Assembly (NCBI GenBank): GCA_016207515.1
Contig: JACQPN010000021.1
Coordinates: forward strand, 1-64,000
Direction of reading: 5' to 3'
Length of the DNA stretch: 64,000 nt
Origin: Euryarchaeota archaeon
GTDB lineage: Archaea > Thermoplasmatota > SW-10-69-26 > JACQPN01
The notes beneath the pieces were generated by a model. The model was not told the DNA's origin and searched no databases. It saw only the letters and a program-made list of their open reading frames with translations. Of this stretch, positions 16,821 through 24,528 are shown in pieces; position 1 is the first letter of the stretch; every line of letters begins with the position of its first letter. The position numbers were made by a program, and so were the translations under genes.

Positions 16821-17693
16821 CTAGTTTTGCGCGCCTGGCGTCCCGGTCTTGAAGTCCCAGCCGTACGAAACGTCTGGAAGCTCCACCCATTGGTTGGTCC
16901 GCGGATCGTTGGCGGTGTCGTTCAGCACCGCCGTCCTGTCCACTTCGACGTCCCAGAGGTTCGTGAGGACGACGGTCTCGTTTACATTGTCAAGGAACTG
17001 TCCTTCCGTGAAGTTCACCTGCAGGAATCCGTCGGCCGGAATGGTCGCCCCTTGTGGAAGTAAGAGGATCTTCTGTTCGCCGTGGAGCGCCCTTACGACC
17101 CACCCCGACACATCGACTTCCGAGAACTCCTCGTTGTGAAGCTCAAGCCACTCGTTTCCCGCGTCGCCGCCGTCTGGGTTCGCTTCCACTTCGTTGATGC
17201 GGACCATGGCGCACGCGGGCTCCCAAACAGTCGGCGCGTGGCGAAGCACGTTCTGGCCCTTGATCGTAAGGTTCCACGTGGCATCCGCTCCCACCAACAT
17301 TGTGAGGTCGATCGTGTAATCGCCGCCTGCCGGGGCGGTCGCCAGGAACTTACCGAAGCCGGGCGAGGTCACGCTCTGATTCCCGACCTCGGCACCGGTT
17401 GAGTCGATGAGTTCGACGAGGAACCGGAACGCGATGCTAGCCGAAGGGCTGTCTTCGCCCACGACGAATTCGCTCGGCTCGTAATGGAGATCGAACCGGA
17501 TGTTCCGATGGCACTGGTCTACGCTTATCGGAAAACGCGCGAGGTTCACGGGCTCGACGCCCTCGACGAGCAGACCGGCCAAGAAGTGGCCGCTCTGGTC
17601 AGCATACACGGGAACCTCGTCGAGACCCACCGCCGCTACGCTGGGACCCAAGAATAGCGTTACCGCGAGCACCGGAATCCCTCGGTCGAGCAT
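16821..17693 (-). CDS. Exported protein with C-terminal lamin-tail domain
   Basis: The 290-aa product begins with a signal peptide (LDRGIPVLAVTLFLGPSVAA), followed by a beta-sandwich region (about 40-165). It ends in a lamin-tail domain (about 175-290), shown by VRINEVEANPDGGD, NEWLELHN, VDVSGWVVRA and the closing TPGAQN. Lamin-tail domains occur in many secreted prokaryotic proteins, often with nucleases or adhesins, and probably bind surfaces or ligands. No catalytic motif is visible. ATG 17693 is chosen because the signal peptide starts there and a TATA-like TTTTAAGG (about 17725-17732) lies about 32 nt upstream. It converges with the gene at 16276. Confidence 0.75.
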   Translation of the reverse strand: MLDRGIPVLAVTLFLGPSVAAVGLDEVPVYADQSGHFLAGLLVEGVEPVNLARFPISVDQCHRNIRFDLHYEPSEFVVGEDSPSASIAFRFLVELIDSTGAEVGNQSVTSPGFGKFLATAPAGGDYTIDLTMLVGADATWNLTIKGQNVLRHAPTVWEPACAMVRINEVEANPDGGDAGNEWLELHNEEFSEVDVSGWVVRALHGEQKILLLPQGATIPADGFLQVNFTEGQFLDNVNETVVLTNLWDVEVDRTAVLNDTANDPRTNQWVELPDVSYGWDFKTGTPGAQN

Positions 17694-17918
17694 GCCTCCC
17701 GGCACCTGATGCGCGCTGAGCCTTAAAACGGTTTTTCGGGTAAAGCCGGCCGGTCGGGGGAACGTCCTCCACCCGTCAATCTTCCGGGTAGCCGTTTCAA
17801 CTGCATCAGTTGCGCCGGGAAACCCGGTTTCTCTCCGCCAGTCTGCCTTATGACGGGGTGCTGCGATTCTCGTAGCGGGGTTGGTGCGGGAGGTTGGTTC
17901 GACTTCTTGCCTAAAGGG

Positions 17919-17932
17919 GGAGCGGGCGCTCC
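17919..17932 (+). promoter_or_regulatory. Leader hairpin before second S8 protease
   Basis: GGAGCG and CGCTCC pair around GG, about 30 nt before the TTG start at 17963. It belongs to the set of structured leaders in this island. Confidence 0.4.
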
Positions 17933-17951
17933 AGCATCGCTGCACCATTCC

Positions 17952-17958
17952 GAGGTGA
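17952..17958 (+). promoter_or_regulatory. Shine-Dalgarno site deciding a TTG start
   Basis: GAGGTGA matches the 3' end of archaeal 16S rRNA and lies 4 nt before TTG 17963. Because it sits at ideal spacing and no ATG is nearby in frame, it supports TTG as the real start of the second S8 protease. Confidence 0.7.
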
Positions 17959-17962
17959 AAAC

Positions 17963-20086
17963 TTGAAGAATGGAGTGAAGAACGGAACATTGGCGGCAGC
18001 TGTTTTGCTGGTGGTCGGAATCCTTCCCGCGCAAGCGCTTCCTGATGAGGGGCTCATCGGAGACGCGTTGACACCCGGGAATTACATCGTCGGCTTCTAC
18101 AAGGACCCGTTCCTGAAAGCCGGCCAGGAGTACATGGGCGAACCCATCCTCGCAGTGGACCATGAACTCCTTTACATCATCGTCGAAGTCGATGACCCGG
18201 CGCTTTTCCAAGCGCGAGTCACCCTTGACGACGCGGTGCGCTACGTCCAATTCGACGATCCGAACTACGCGCACTTGAACTTCGTCCCGAACGACACGCA
18301 GTACAGCGCCGCAGGCCACTGGGGCTCCAAGAAGATCGGTGCGGAGGCCGCATGGGATCGGACCCTCGGCTCGACAAGCGTCAAGGTCGGCATGATCGAC
18401 TCCGGGATATTCGCGACGCACGAAGACGTCGTCGGCTCTCGACTACTCGCCGGCTGGGATTTCGTGAACAACGACGCGACCCCGAACGACGAGTCCGGTT
18501 GCAGCTACCACGGGAGCCACACGAGCGGAACGGCCGGCGCAACGATCAACAACGCGAAAGGGATTGCGGGGATGTCGCAGCATTCGATTCTCCCTATCAA
18601 AGGCCTCGGCGGCGTGGGCTGTTCGGCGAGCTCCAGCATGCTCGCGAACTCGCTGCGCTTCGTGCGTGACCAAGGCGGCCACATAAGCAGCAACTCATGG
18701 GGTGGCGGCGGTGTCGACACCCTCATCAACGACGCGATACAGTACGCGCACGACGGCGGTGTTATCCACATTGCGGCGGCGGGTAACTCGGGTCCATGCA
18801 CTAACTGCGTTGGCCAGCCGTGGAAGTCGAAGCCGACGGTCACCATCATCGTCGCCTCGACGACCTCGACGGACACGCAGTCCTCGTTCTCCAGCGAAGG
18901 CAGCGAGGTGGACGTATCCGCGCCCGGTTCGAGCATCCTCTCGCTCGGCGGGGGTGTGAGCACTTACCAGACGCTCTCCGGAACCTCCATGGCCACGCCC
19001 CACGTCGCGGGCACGGCGGCGCTTCTCAAGGCGCAGAACCCGGGCTGGACGTTCGCGGACGTCGACAACCGCCTTAAGACGACGGCGGTCGACCTCGGCC
19101 CCGCGGGATGGGACACGGACTTCGGCTACGGCCGCATCAACGCGGACGCGGCGACCGCAGGCGGACCCCCGCCTGCTGCTGCCTGTGGCGACGGACTCGA
19201 CAACGACGGCGACGGTCTTACGGACTACCCGGCGGATCCGGGCTGCACGTCGACCTCCGACACCGACGAGTTCAACGCGCCTTCGGGTTGCAGCGGCGGC
19301 CCCGCGAACAACTGCTTCGCGAGCGCCACGACGATGTCTGCCGGCGGACAGACGATAACGCAATCGAGCGTCGGAGCGACCACGGAGACCGGTGAGCCAG
19401 CCCCATGTGGAAGCATCGGCGGCACCGTCTGGTTCAACTGGACGCCGACGACCTCGGGCACTGCGACCTTCGAAACGGCCGGTTCGAACTTCGACACCGT
19501 CCTCGCGGTCTACACGGGCTCGTCCTTGACGGCCTTGACGAACCTCAACTGCAACGACGACATCTCGGGCACCGACCTCGATTCGAGGATCGTCAGCTCC
19601 GTGACGGCCGGAACGACTTACCGCATCCAGGCGGGAGGCTACGCCAGTGCCACGGGCACGACGCTCGTGATGCGCGTCGTCGCGCCGGCGGCCTGCAGCG
19701 GCCCGACCGGGAACTGCTTCTCGACTGCGGTCGGGATCACCTCGATCCCCTATACGCAGACGAAGAGCACCGTGGGAGCGACCCTTGAGACGGGCGAGCC
19801 GCGGCCTTGTGGATCGATCGGCGCGACGGTGTGGTACACCTACACGCCGGCGACGACGGGGACCCGTGTTGCGGACACGATGGGCTCGAACTTCGACACC
19901 GTCGTCGCGGTCTACACGGGCTCGTCCTTGACGGCGTTGACGAACGTCGGCTGCAACGACGACATCTCGGGGAGCGACCTCGACAGCCGCGTGACGTGGA
20001 CGGCGACCGCCGGAGTCACCTACCGCATACAGGTGGGCGGCTACAACGGTGCCACGGGAAGCAGCATGGTCTTCCACCTGAACTAG
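17963..20086 (+). CDS. Secreted subtilisin-like serine protease (S8) with two C-terminal PPC-like domains
   Basis: The 707-aa preproenzyme starts at TTG 17963 behind a strong SD. Signal peptide to about residue 25; I9-like propeptide 38-110; S8 domain with Asp146 (MIDSG), His186 (HGSH), Asn275 (AAAGN) and Ser342 (GTSMATP). An acidic linker, CGDGLDNDGDGLTDYP (about 408-423), is a likely Ca2+ motif. Two tandem pre-peptidase-C-type beta domains follow (443-572 and 578-707), each with PCGSIG, SNFDT and LTALTN. They are nearly identical over long stretches of DNA, implying recent duplication. It is paralogous to the protease at 13730 but longer. Confidence 0.94.
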   Translation: MKNGVKNGTLAAAVLLVVGILPAQALPDEGLIGDALTPGNYIVGFYKDPFLKAGQEYMGEPILAVDHELLYIIVEVDDPALFQARVTLDDAVRYVQFDDPNYAHLNFVPNDTQYSAAGHWGSKKIGAEAAWDRTLGSTSVKVGMIDSGIFATHEDVVGSRLLAGWDFVNNDATPNDESGCSYHGSHTSGTAGATINNAKGIAGMSQHSILPIKGLGGVGCSASSSMLANSLRFVRDQGGHISSNSWGGGGVDTLINDAIQYAHDGGVIHIAAAGNSGPCTNCVGQPWKSKPTVTIIVASTTSTDTQSSFSSEGSEVDVSAPGSSILSLGGGVSTYQTLSGTSMATPHVAGTAALLKAQNPGWTFADVDNRLKTTAVDLGPAGWDTDFGYGRINADAATAGGPPPAAACGDGLDNDGDGLTDYPADPGCTSTSDTDEFNAPSGCSGGPANNCFASATTMSAGGQTITQSSVGATTETGEPAPCGSIGGTVWFNWTPTTSGTATFETAGSNFDTVLAVYTGSSLTALTNLNCNDDISGTDLDSRIVSSVTAGTTYRIQAGGYASATGTTLVMRVVAPAACSGPTGNCFSTAVGITSIPYTQTKSTVGATLETGEPRPCGSIGATVWYTYTPATTGTRVADTMGSNFDTVVAVYTGSSLTALTNVGCNDDISGSDLDSRVTWTATAGVTYRIQVGGYNGATGSSMVFHLN
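19291..19683 (+). repeat. Internal tandem duplication, unit 1 (PPC-like domain)
   Basis: First of two adjacent units of about 400 bp encoding the protease C-terminal beta domains. The block containing TCTACACGGGCTCGTCCTTG recurs unchanged in unit 2. Confidence 0.7.
19693..20083 (+). repeat. Internal tandem duplication, unit 2 (PPC-like domain)
   Basis: Second unit, about 402 bp downstream of the first, with the same Cys and Asp landmarks (CGSIG, SNFDTV, CNDDISG) and near-identical DNA in the centre. Confidence 0.7.
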
Positions 20087-20101
20087 CGGGGAAGATCGTC
20101 G

Positions 20102-20139
20102 GGGGGCGATGTCGCCCCCATTTTCCTTTTCTTTTTTTT
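20102..20139 (+). terminator. Hairpin plus T-tract terminator after second S8 protease
   Basis: GGGGGCGA and TCGCCCCC pair around TG, followed by a T-rich tract of about 19 nt ending in eight T. Confidence 0.8.
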
Positions 20140-20495
20140 GATGTAGCGATGGGCCTCAGGTGGAACGTCCGTGAAGCATACGGTTCAGGCGATCCATGCC
20201 GAACGCTGATCCCTCGCCAGCGAACCGAAGCCTTGCAGTCATCGGACGGAAGCCAGTGGCCGGGCCGATGATTCTCTTGCCTCCGCCAACAAATGTCAAT
20301 CAGGAGACCGTAGCAGCATCGACCGGGGCGAATTTCTTTCGATCGTCTTGCTTCCACCTCGCCACAAAGGTTAATCTCGCGACCATTGATGCACGCAACG
20401 TGCGCCGGGAGGCGCGCCGTTGCCGGCGGCCCACGCCGCCGGTTTCGCAGACACCCGCGATTTCGGGGTGCCAGCACCGCAAGGTGGAGAAAGAG
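20140..20495 (+). other. Long intergenic leader of OmpL47-like gene 1
   Basis: No gene is supported in this stretch. The frame continuous with the downstream gene is open but contains no signal-peptide start. The last 75 nt hold two hairpins: CCGGCGGC/GCCGCCGG with a CCAC loop (20423-20442) and CACCC/GGGTG (20452-20470). The SD-like GGTGGAG lies just before ATG 20496. Confidence 0.5.
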
Positions 20496-21188
20496 ATGAC
20501 GGCAAGACAACGCAGACTACAATCAGCGCAAGCGAGATCGATAAACGCAATCGTCGCGATCTCAATGATCACGGCCGGGTTGGGACTTTCAGGTCTAGTC
20601 GGGGCAAGCCACGACACCACGGCGCCGACCTCTTCGGCGACCGTCAACGGGACCGTCGGTCTCGCAGGTTGGTACACGGGCTCGGTCACGATCCAACTGA
20701 CGGCGACAGACGACCTCTCCGGCGTCGTTGCCATCTACTACGTCGCCGATGGCGGCGCGACGACCCTGTACGACGACGCGGCGCGGCCGGCATTTGGCAC
20801 GCAGGGGTCGCATACGTTCAAGTTCTGGGCCGTGGACAATGAGACGAACGTGGAGACCGAGAAGTGGAACAACGTGAGCATTGACGTTGCGGCCCCACTG
20901 CTCGCGATCATTGCGCCCGATGACATCTCCGACTCCGGGACCGCCGTTCTATCGCGCGGTAACATCACGTTCCAGACGGAAGCCGCGGACCCGGCGAGCG
21001 GATTGAAGAACGTCCGCCTCCTATTGGACGGTGTCGTCGTCGTTTTCAGCGCGTCGACTGGCGGCCTGTACTCGTACACTTGGGACGCGACGAATGCCAT
21101 GGTCGGTCAACACTCGTTCACGATCCGGGCGTTCGACAACGCCGGTCACCAAGCCGAGAAAACGCTGAAAGTCGTTATTCTTCCGTAG
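20496..21188 (+). CDS. Exported OmpL47/Ig-like domain protein 1
   Basis: ATG 20496 follows GGTGGAG and gives a 230-aa product with a basic N-terminus and hydrophobic signal peptide (SINAIVAISMITAGLGLSGL). Then comes an OmpL47-type domain (about 45-130: 'DTTAPTS...GWYTGSV', TATDDLSGV, FWAVDNETNVE) and an Ig-like domain (about 135-230: VRLLLDGVVV, GQHSFTIRAFDNAG). The same two-domain order recurs at 23592 and at the C-terminus of the 24529 gene. These domains usually serve adhesion or as spacers on secreted proteins. There is no anchor, so it is probably released or held by binding partners. Confidence 0.8.
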   Translation: MTARQRRLQSAQARSINAIVAISMITAGLGLSGLVGASHDTTAPTSSATVNGTVGLAGWYTGSVTIQLTATDDLSGVVAIYYVADGGATTLYDDAARPAFGTQGSHTFKFWAVDNETNVETEKWNNVSIDVAAPLLAIIAPDDISDSGTAVLSRGNITFQTEAADPASGLKNVRLLLDGVVVVFSASTGGLYSYTWDATNAMVGQHSFTIRAFDNAGHQAEKTLKVVILP

Positions 21189-21197
21189 AGACCCCAA

Positions 21198-21226
21198 GGG
21201 GGCCCGATGGCCCCCTCTTCCTTTTC
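21198..21226 (+). terminator. Hairpin terminator after OmpL47-like gene 1
   Basis: GGGGGCC and GGCCCCC form a 7-bp stem with a CGAT loop, followed by a T-rich stretch. An ATG at 21207 lies in the loop, which argues against it being the polB start. Confidence 0.7.
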
Positions 21227-21284
21227 CCGTCCTAGTTCTCGGCGGCCGAAGGATTATCTCGCTTCGCGGCGATGCGCCGCCGTG

Positions 21285-23489
21285 GACGTCCCCCTCATCG
21301 CGGAGCGCTACATCGCCGAGGACGGCGAACAGCTCATCGACATCTGGAGGAATAGCGCCCGCGAACGCGTGTCGCCGCCGGTGTTGCCGTACTGCTTCTC
21401 GCAAGACGGGCTCAACGGCGGCTTCGTCACCGAGGAGCGTGTTCCCGTCCGGCCCCTCTCGTCGCTCAAGACCGAAGAGTGGTGGCGCTATTCGTTCCGC
21501 AACGTGACCGGAATAAGCGAGGCTTCGAGGAACGCCCGACCGCTCACCACGGCGGACGACCACGTCGCGTTCGTGGAGCGCCTTCTCGTCGATTTCCCCG
21601 ATTTCTACAGGGGTTTCGCGAACAGCGACGAGTTGAAGATGCTCTTTCTCGACATCGAGCAGTACACCGAAGGCCGCGGCTTCCCGACTTACAAGGACCC
21701 GATGATCAGCATCGCGTGGGCCGTCAACGATTCGCCCGTCGAGTGCGCGCTCGCGACGTCGAAGGACGACCGCGATGTCCTCAAGCGTTTCCTGGAGGCC
21801 TTTCGGCGCCTCGACCCCGACGTGATCGTCGGTTACAACGTGCAGGCGTACGACCTCACGACCATTTTTCGCAGGATGCACTACCACGGGATCGACTGGA
21901 GAGCGATGTCGCGCGATTCCTCGCAACCCCGCCTCGGCGAGGACGTCTACGTCCCCGGCCGGGCAATCTATGACGTCTACGATTCCGTGAAGTACGACCA
22001 GACGCTCTACGGGATCAAAGGGCGGCGTCTCAAGGATGTGGGCGAGTGGATGGGCTTCGACGTCATCCGCGAGGACACATCGAACACGGCGGCGCTACTT
22101 GGAAGCGAACGCCTCGCGGCGTACAACATCAGCGACGTCGAACTGACACGTAAGCTCACCAACGTCTACTTCAGGAATTTTCTGGAGCTTGCGGACTTCT
22201 ATGGGGCGCCGCTCAACCTCATCCTCCGTTCGACGCCCAACATCCACACCAACATCCTCCAAGGCCGCGTGTTCGCAAGGCTTTCGCCCCGGATAGTCTC
22301 CGATGGGCGTAACGACGAGCGGTTCCCGGCGTTCTATGGAAGCGCTTCCGAGAAGGCGTTCGAGGCGGCGGTCGTCGACATCTACAAGCGGGGACGCTTC
22401 GAGCCGCTCCACAAGCTCGATTTCTCGTCGATGTTCCCGTCCATCATGGTGAGTCTTGGCGCGGGAAGCGACAACACGCGGATAATCGGGACCGAGCCGT
22501 ATGGTGCTTTCAGCGTGGAAAAGCGCGGCACGACGCGCATCTACCACATCCCGGACAAGACGAGGGACTGGAACGTGCTCGTCTCGATCGAAGGCCGTAG
22601 CATGACGGCCGAAGAGGTCGAGAAACTCATCAAACGGCGCCTAGAGTTGAAGCGGGAATCCAAGGAGACGACCGATGCGCGCGTACGCGATCGGTTGAAC
22701 GCCCGTCAATCGGCGATGAAGATCATCCTGAACTCGATATATGGCGTCATGGGCTCGAGGCACGCAAGGTACGGGTCGCTTCCCGTTGCCATCGCAATCG
22801 TCGGCGTCGGGCGCCAACTCATACGGTTCGTGGAGGCGTACCTCGGCGACTCGAAGATCGAGACCGACACGGATGGCGTGTACTGCGACCGCGCTGTCGA
22901 TCTTGACGACCTCAATCGAAGGCTCGAGACCTACGTGCGAAACGAATTGGGCGCGGAGTTCAAGCTCGGCATCGAACAGGATTCATACAGGAGCGGCTAC
23001 TTCCACGAGAAGAAATCATACCTGCTCCTTCTCAAGGACGGTAGGCTCGAAAAGCACGGCGTCGCATTCAAGGGGTCGTCGCTTTGCGGCGTGTTCGACA
23101 AGACACTGGACCGGATCGCGCAGTCACTGCTTTCCGGCGACGGCCGCGAGCGCGACGTCGCCAAGTCATGCCTCGATCTCGAATCGTATGCGCCGGCCGA
23201 TTTCGTGATGCGTCTCAGGTTCGGCAAGGAGGCGGACGATTACAAGAGCGACAACGCCCTAGGGGCCCAACTCGGGCGTGCCTTCAAGACGCTCCATGGT
23301 CGCGACCCGCTCGTCGGCGAGAGCGTCGAGTACGTGAAGACGAAAGACGGGTTCGATATAGTCTCGGAGAACGCGTTGGGGTGTCTCGACATGCAGTACT
23401 ACAAGGCCCAAGTGGAGTCCATCGCGGAGCGTTTGGGGATACGTCTGAAGCCATCGCAGGCCTCCCTCGCCGCTTGGACCCCCTCTTAA
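21285..23489 (+). CDS. polB: Family B DNA polymerase with 3'-5' exonuclease
   Basis: The 734-aa product (from GTG 21285) has a complete proofreading domain: ExoI FLDIE (Asp123, Glu125), ExoII YNVQAYD (Asn185, Asp190), ExoIII YNISD (Tyr280, Asp284). It also has polymerase motifs A LDFSSMFPSIM (Asp379), B KIILNSIYG (Lys479) and C DTDG (Asp528, Asp530). DTDG is also seen in Thermococcales PolB. All catalytic residues are present, unlike inactivated PolB2-type paralogues. GTG 21285 aligns the N-terminus (ERYIAEDGEQLIDIW) with other archaeal PolBs and lies about 25 nt after GGATTATCT. The upstream ATG 21207 sits in a terminator loop. Whether it is the main replicase cannot be told here. Confidence 0.93.
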   Translation, partial: DVPLIAERYIAEDGEQLIDIWRNSARERVSPPVLPYCFSQDGLNGGFVTEERVPVRPLSSLKTEEWWRYSFRNVTGISEASRNARPLTTADDHVAFVERLLVDFPDFYRGFANSDELKMLFLDIEQYTEGRGFPTYKDPMISIAWAVNDSPVECALATSKDDRDVLKRFLEAFRRLDPDVIVGYNVQAYDLTTIFRRMHYHGIDWRAMSRDSSQPRLGEDVYVPGRAIYDVYDSVKYDQTLYGIKGRRLKDVGEWMGFDVIREDTSNTAALLGSERLAAYNISDVELTRKLTNVYFRNFLELADFYGAPLNLILRSTPNIHTNILQGRVFARLSPRIVSDGRNDERFPAFYGSASEKAFEAAVVDIYKRGRFEPLHKLDFSSMFPSIMVSLGAGSDNTRIIGTEPYGAFSVEKRGTTRIYHIPDKTRDWNVLVSIEGRSMTAEEVEKLIKRRLELKRESKETTDARVRDRLNARQSAMKIILNSIYGVMGSRHARYGSLPVAIAIVGVGRQLIRFVEAYLGDSKIETDTDGVYCDRAVDLDDLNRRLETYVRNELGAEFKLGIEQDSYRSGYFHEKKSYLLLLKDGRLEKHGVAFKGSSLCGVFDKTLDRIAQSLLSGDGRERDVAKSCLDLESYAPADFVMRLRFGKEADDYKSDNALGAQLGRAFKTLHGRDPLVGESVEYVKTKDGFDIVSENALGCLDMQYYKAQVESIAERLGIRLKPSQASLAAWTPS

Positions 23490-23537
23490 ACTTGATTCGT
23501 TACTCCCTATGGTTACCACCGAATGTTCTTTGCTTGA

Positions 23538-23575
23538 GGAAGCGGCTTCCACTTTAGCCGCCGGGAGCCGGTGGC
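23538..23575 (+). promoter_or_regulatory. Structured leader of OmpL47-like gene 2
   Basis: Two inverted repeats lie between polB and the next gene: GGAAG/CTTCC (23538-23550) and GCCGCC with GGTGGC (23557-23575). A TATA-like TCTTAAACTTG overlaps the polB stop, so these hairpins should be in the 5' leader of the gene at 23592. Confidence 0.4.
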
Positions 23576-23591
23576 CTAGAGGCTGCAAGAC

Positions 23592-24281
23592 ATGAGCAAA
23601 CGTTCAAGCAAGGGCACTTATGCGAAGATTCTGGCGACCGTCCTCATCGGAGGCGTTTTGGCAGGGCTTGGGCCCCTCGCGGCCGCCGACGTGGACACGA
23701 CAGCACCAGTCACTACCTCAAGCGTCAGCGGTACACAGCACTCAAGCGGCTGGTACACGTCGAACGCCGTCGTGACCCTTTCCGCCACGGACGACATCTC
23801 CGGCGTCAAGGCCACTTACTACAGGTGGAACGGCGGGAACAGGATCGGTTACAACCCGACGACGGGCCTCAACGTGCCCGCTGAAGGCACGACGGTCATC
23901 ACCTACTGGTCCGAAGACAACGCGGGGAACGCGGAATCCACGCAGACACTCACGATCCGCGTGGACAAGATAGCGCCTGCGGTCGCCGTCACGTCCCCCG
24001 AAGCGGTCGCCGCGGACACGGCGGTCGCCGAGCCGGGCGTCATCCACTTCGCCGTGAGCGCGAGCGATGCGCCGGGAAGCGGCATCGTGCAGGTAAAGAT
24101 GTACTTGGACGGCGTACTCGTGAAGGTGGACAATTCCGCGAGCGGCCCGTACTTCTATGACTGGAACGCAACGACCTCGGGACCCGGCAGGCACAGCTTC
24201 GTGGCGCGGGCCACGGACGCGGTCGGCCGCTCGGCGGAATCCTCGATCTCGGTGATCGTCTCCGTCGGAACCATAGGATAG
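23592..24281 (+). CDS. Exported OmpL47/Ig-like domain protein 2
   Basis: The 229-aa product has a signal peptide (ILATVLIGGVLAGLGPLAAA), an OmpL47-type domain (about 35-125: DTTAPVTTSSVSGTQ, GWYTSNAVVTLSATDD, YWSEDNAGNAE) and an Ig-like domain (about 128-229: VQVKMYLDGVLVKVD, GRHSFVARATD). It is the closest relative of the last 190 residues of the 24529 protein, sharing SSVSGTQ, YNP and DGVLVKVD, and more distantly of the 20496 protein. Probably secreted and non-enzymatic. It has its own terminator and a structured leader. Confidence 0.8.
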   Translation: MSKRSSKGTYAKILATVLIGGVLAGLGPLAAADVDTTAPVTTSSVSGTQHSSGWYTSNAVVTLSATDDISGVKATYYRWNGGNRIGYNPTTGLNVPAEGTTVITYWSEDNAGNAESTQTLTIRVDKIAPAVAVTSPEAVAADTAVAEPGVIHFAVSASDAPGSGIVQVKMYLDGVLVKVDNSASGPYFYDWNATTSGPGRHSFVARATDAVGRSAESSISVIVSVGTIG

Positions 24282-24297
24282 GTCACGAGAGTGAGGG

Positions 24298-24332
24298 GGG
24301 AGGTGCCTCCTCATCTTCCTTTCTTGTTTTCA
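24298..24332 (+). terminator. Hairpin plus T-rich terminator after OmpL47-like gene 2
   Basis: GGAGG and CCTCC pair around TG, followed by CATCTTCCTTTCTTGTTTT. Confidence 0.65.
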
Positions 24333-24426
24333 CGTGTCTTAGCGACTCGCTATGCAACTTCCGCGATGCCCATGTCTCCCTTAGCGAGGCGAAGCGCGAC
24401 TCGCCCCACGTCGTCCCGGAAAGCGA

Positions 24427-24509
24427 AAGTTTTAAACGACGCCGCTCCTTAGCGGGTGCGTCGGGCCCAAGGCCCGGTCAGACTGGTTCAAAGGCGGCCT
24501 TGGCCGCCC
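24427..24509 (+). promoter_or_regulatory. TATA box and double-hairpin 5' leader of the 1061-aa exoprotein gene
   Basis: The TATA-like AAAGTTTTAAACG (24427-24439) would start transcription near 24460. The predicted leader then contains two strong hairpins: CGGGCC/GGCCCG with CAA loop (24463-24477) and GGCGGCC/GGCCGCC with TT loop (24494-24509). Between the second hairpin and ATG 24529 is GAGGGAGA, a possible SD. Confidence 0.55.
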
Positions 24510-24528
24510 ACGACTAGAGGGAGATAAC

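Noticed and set aside
18695-20077. 460-codon minus-strand frame opposite the second S8 protease
   Set aside because: Arg/Asp/Val-rich shadow frame; the plus strand has a complete catalytic protease.
21207-21284. ATG 21207 as the polB start
   Set aside because: The codon lies in the loop of the preceding gene's terminator, and the extra 26 residues do not match PolB N-termini.
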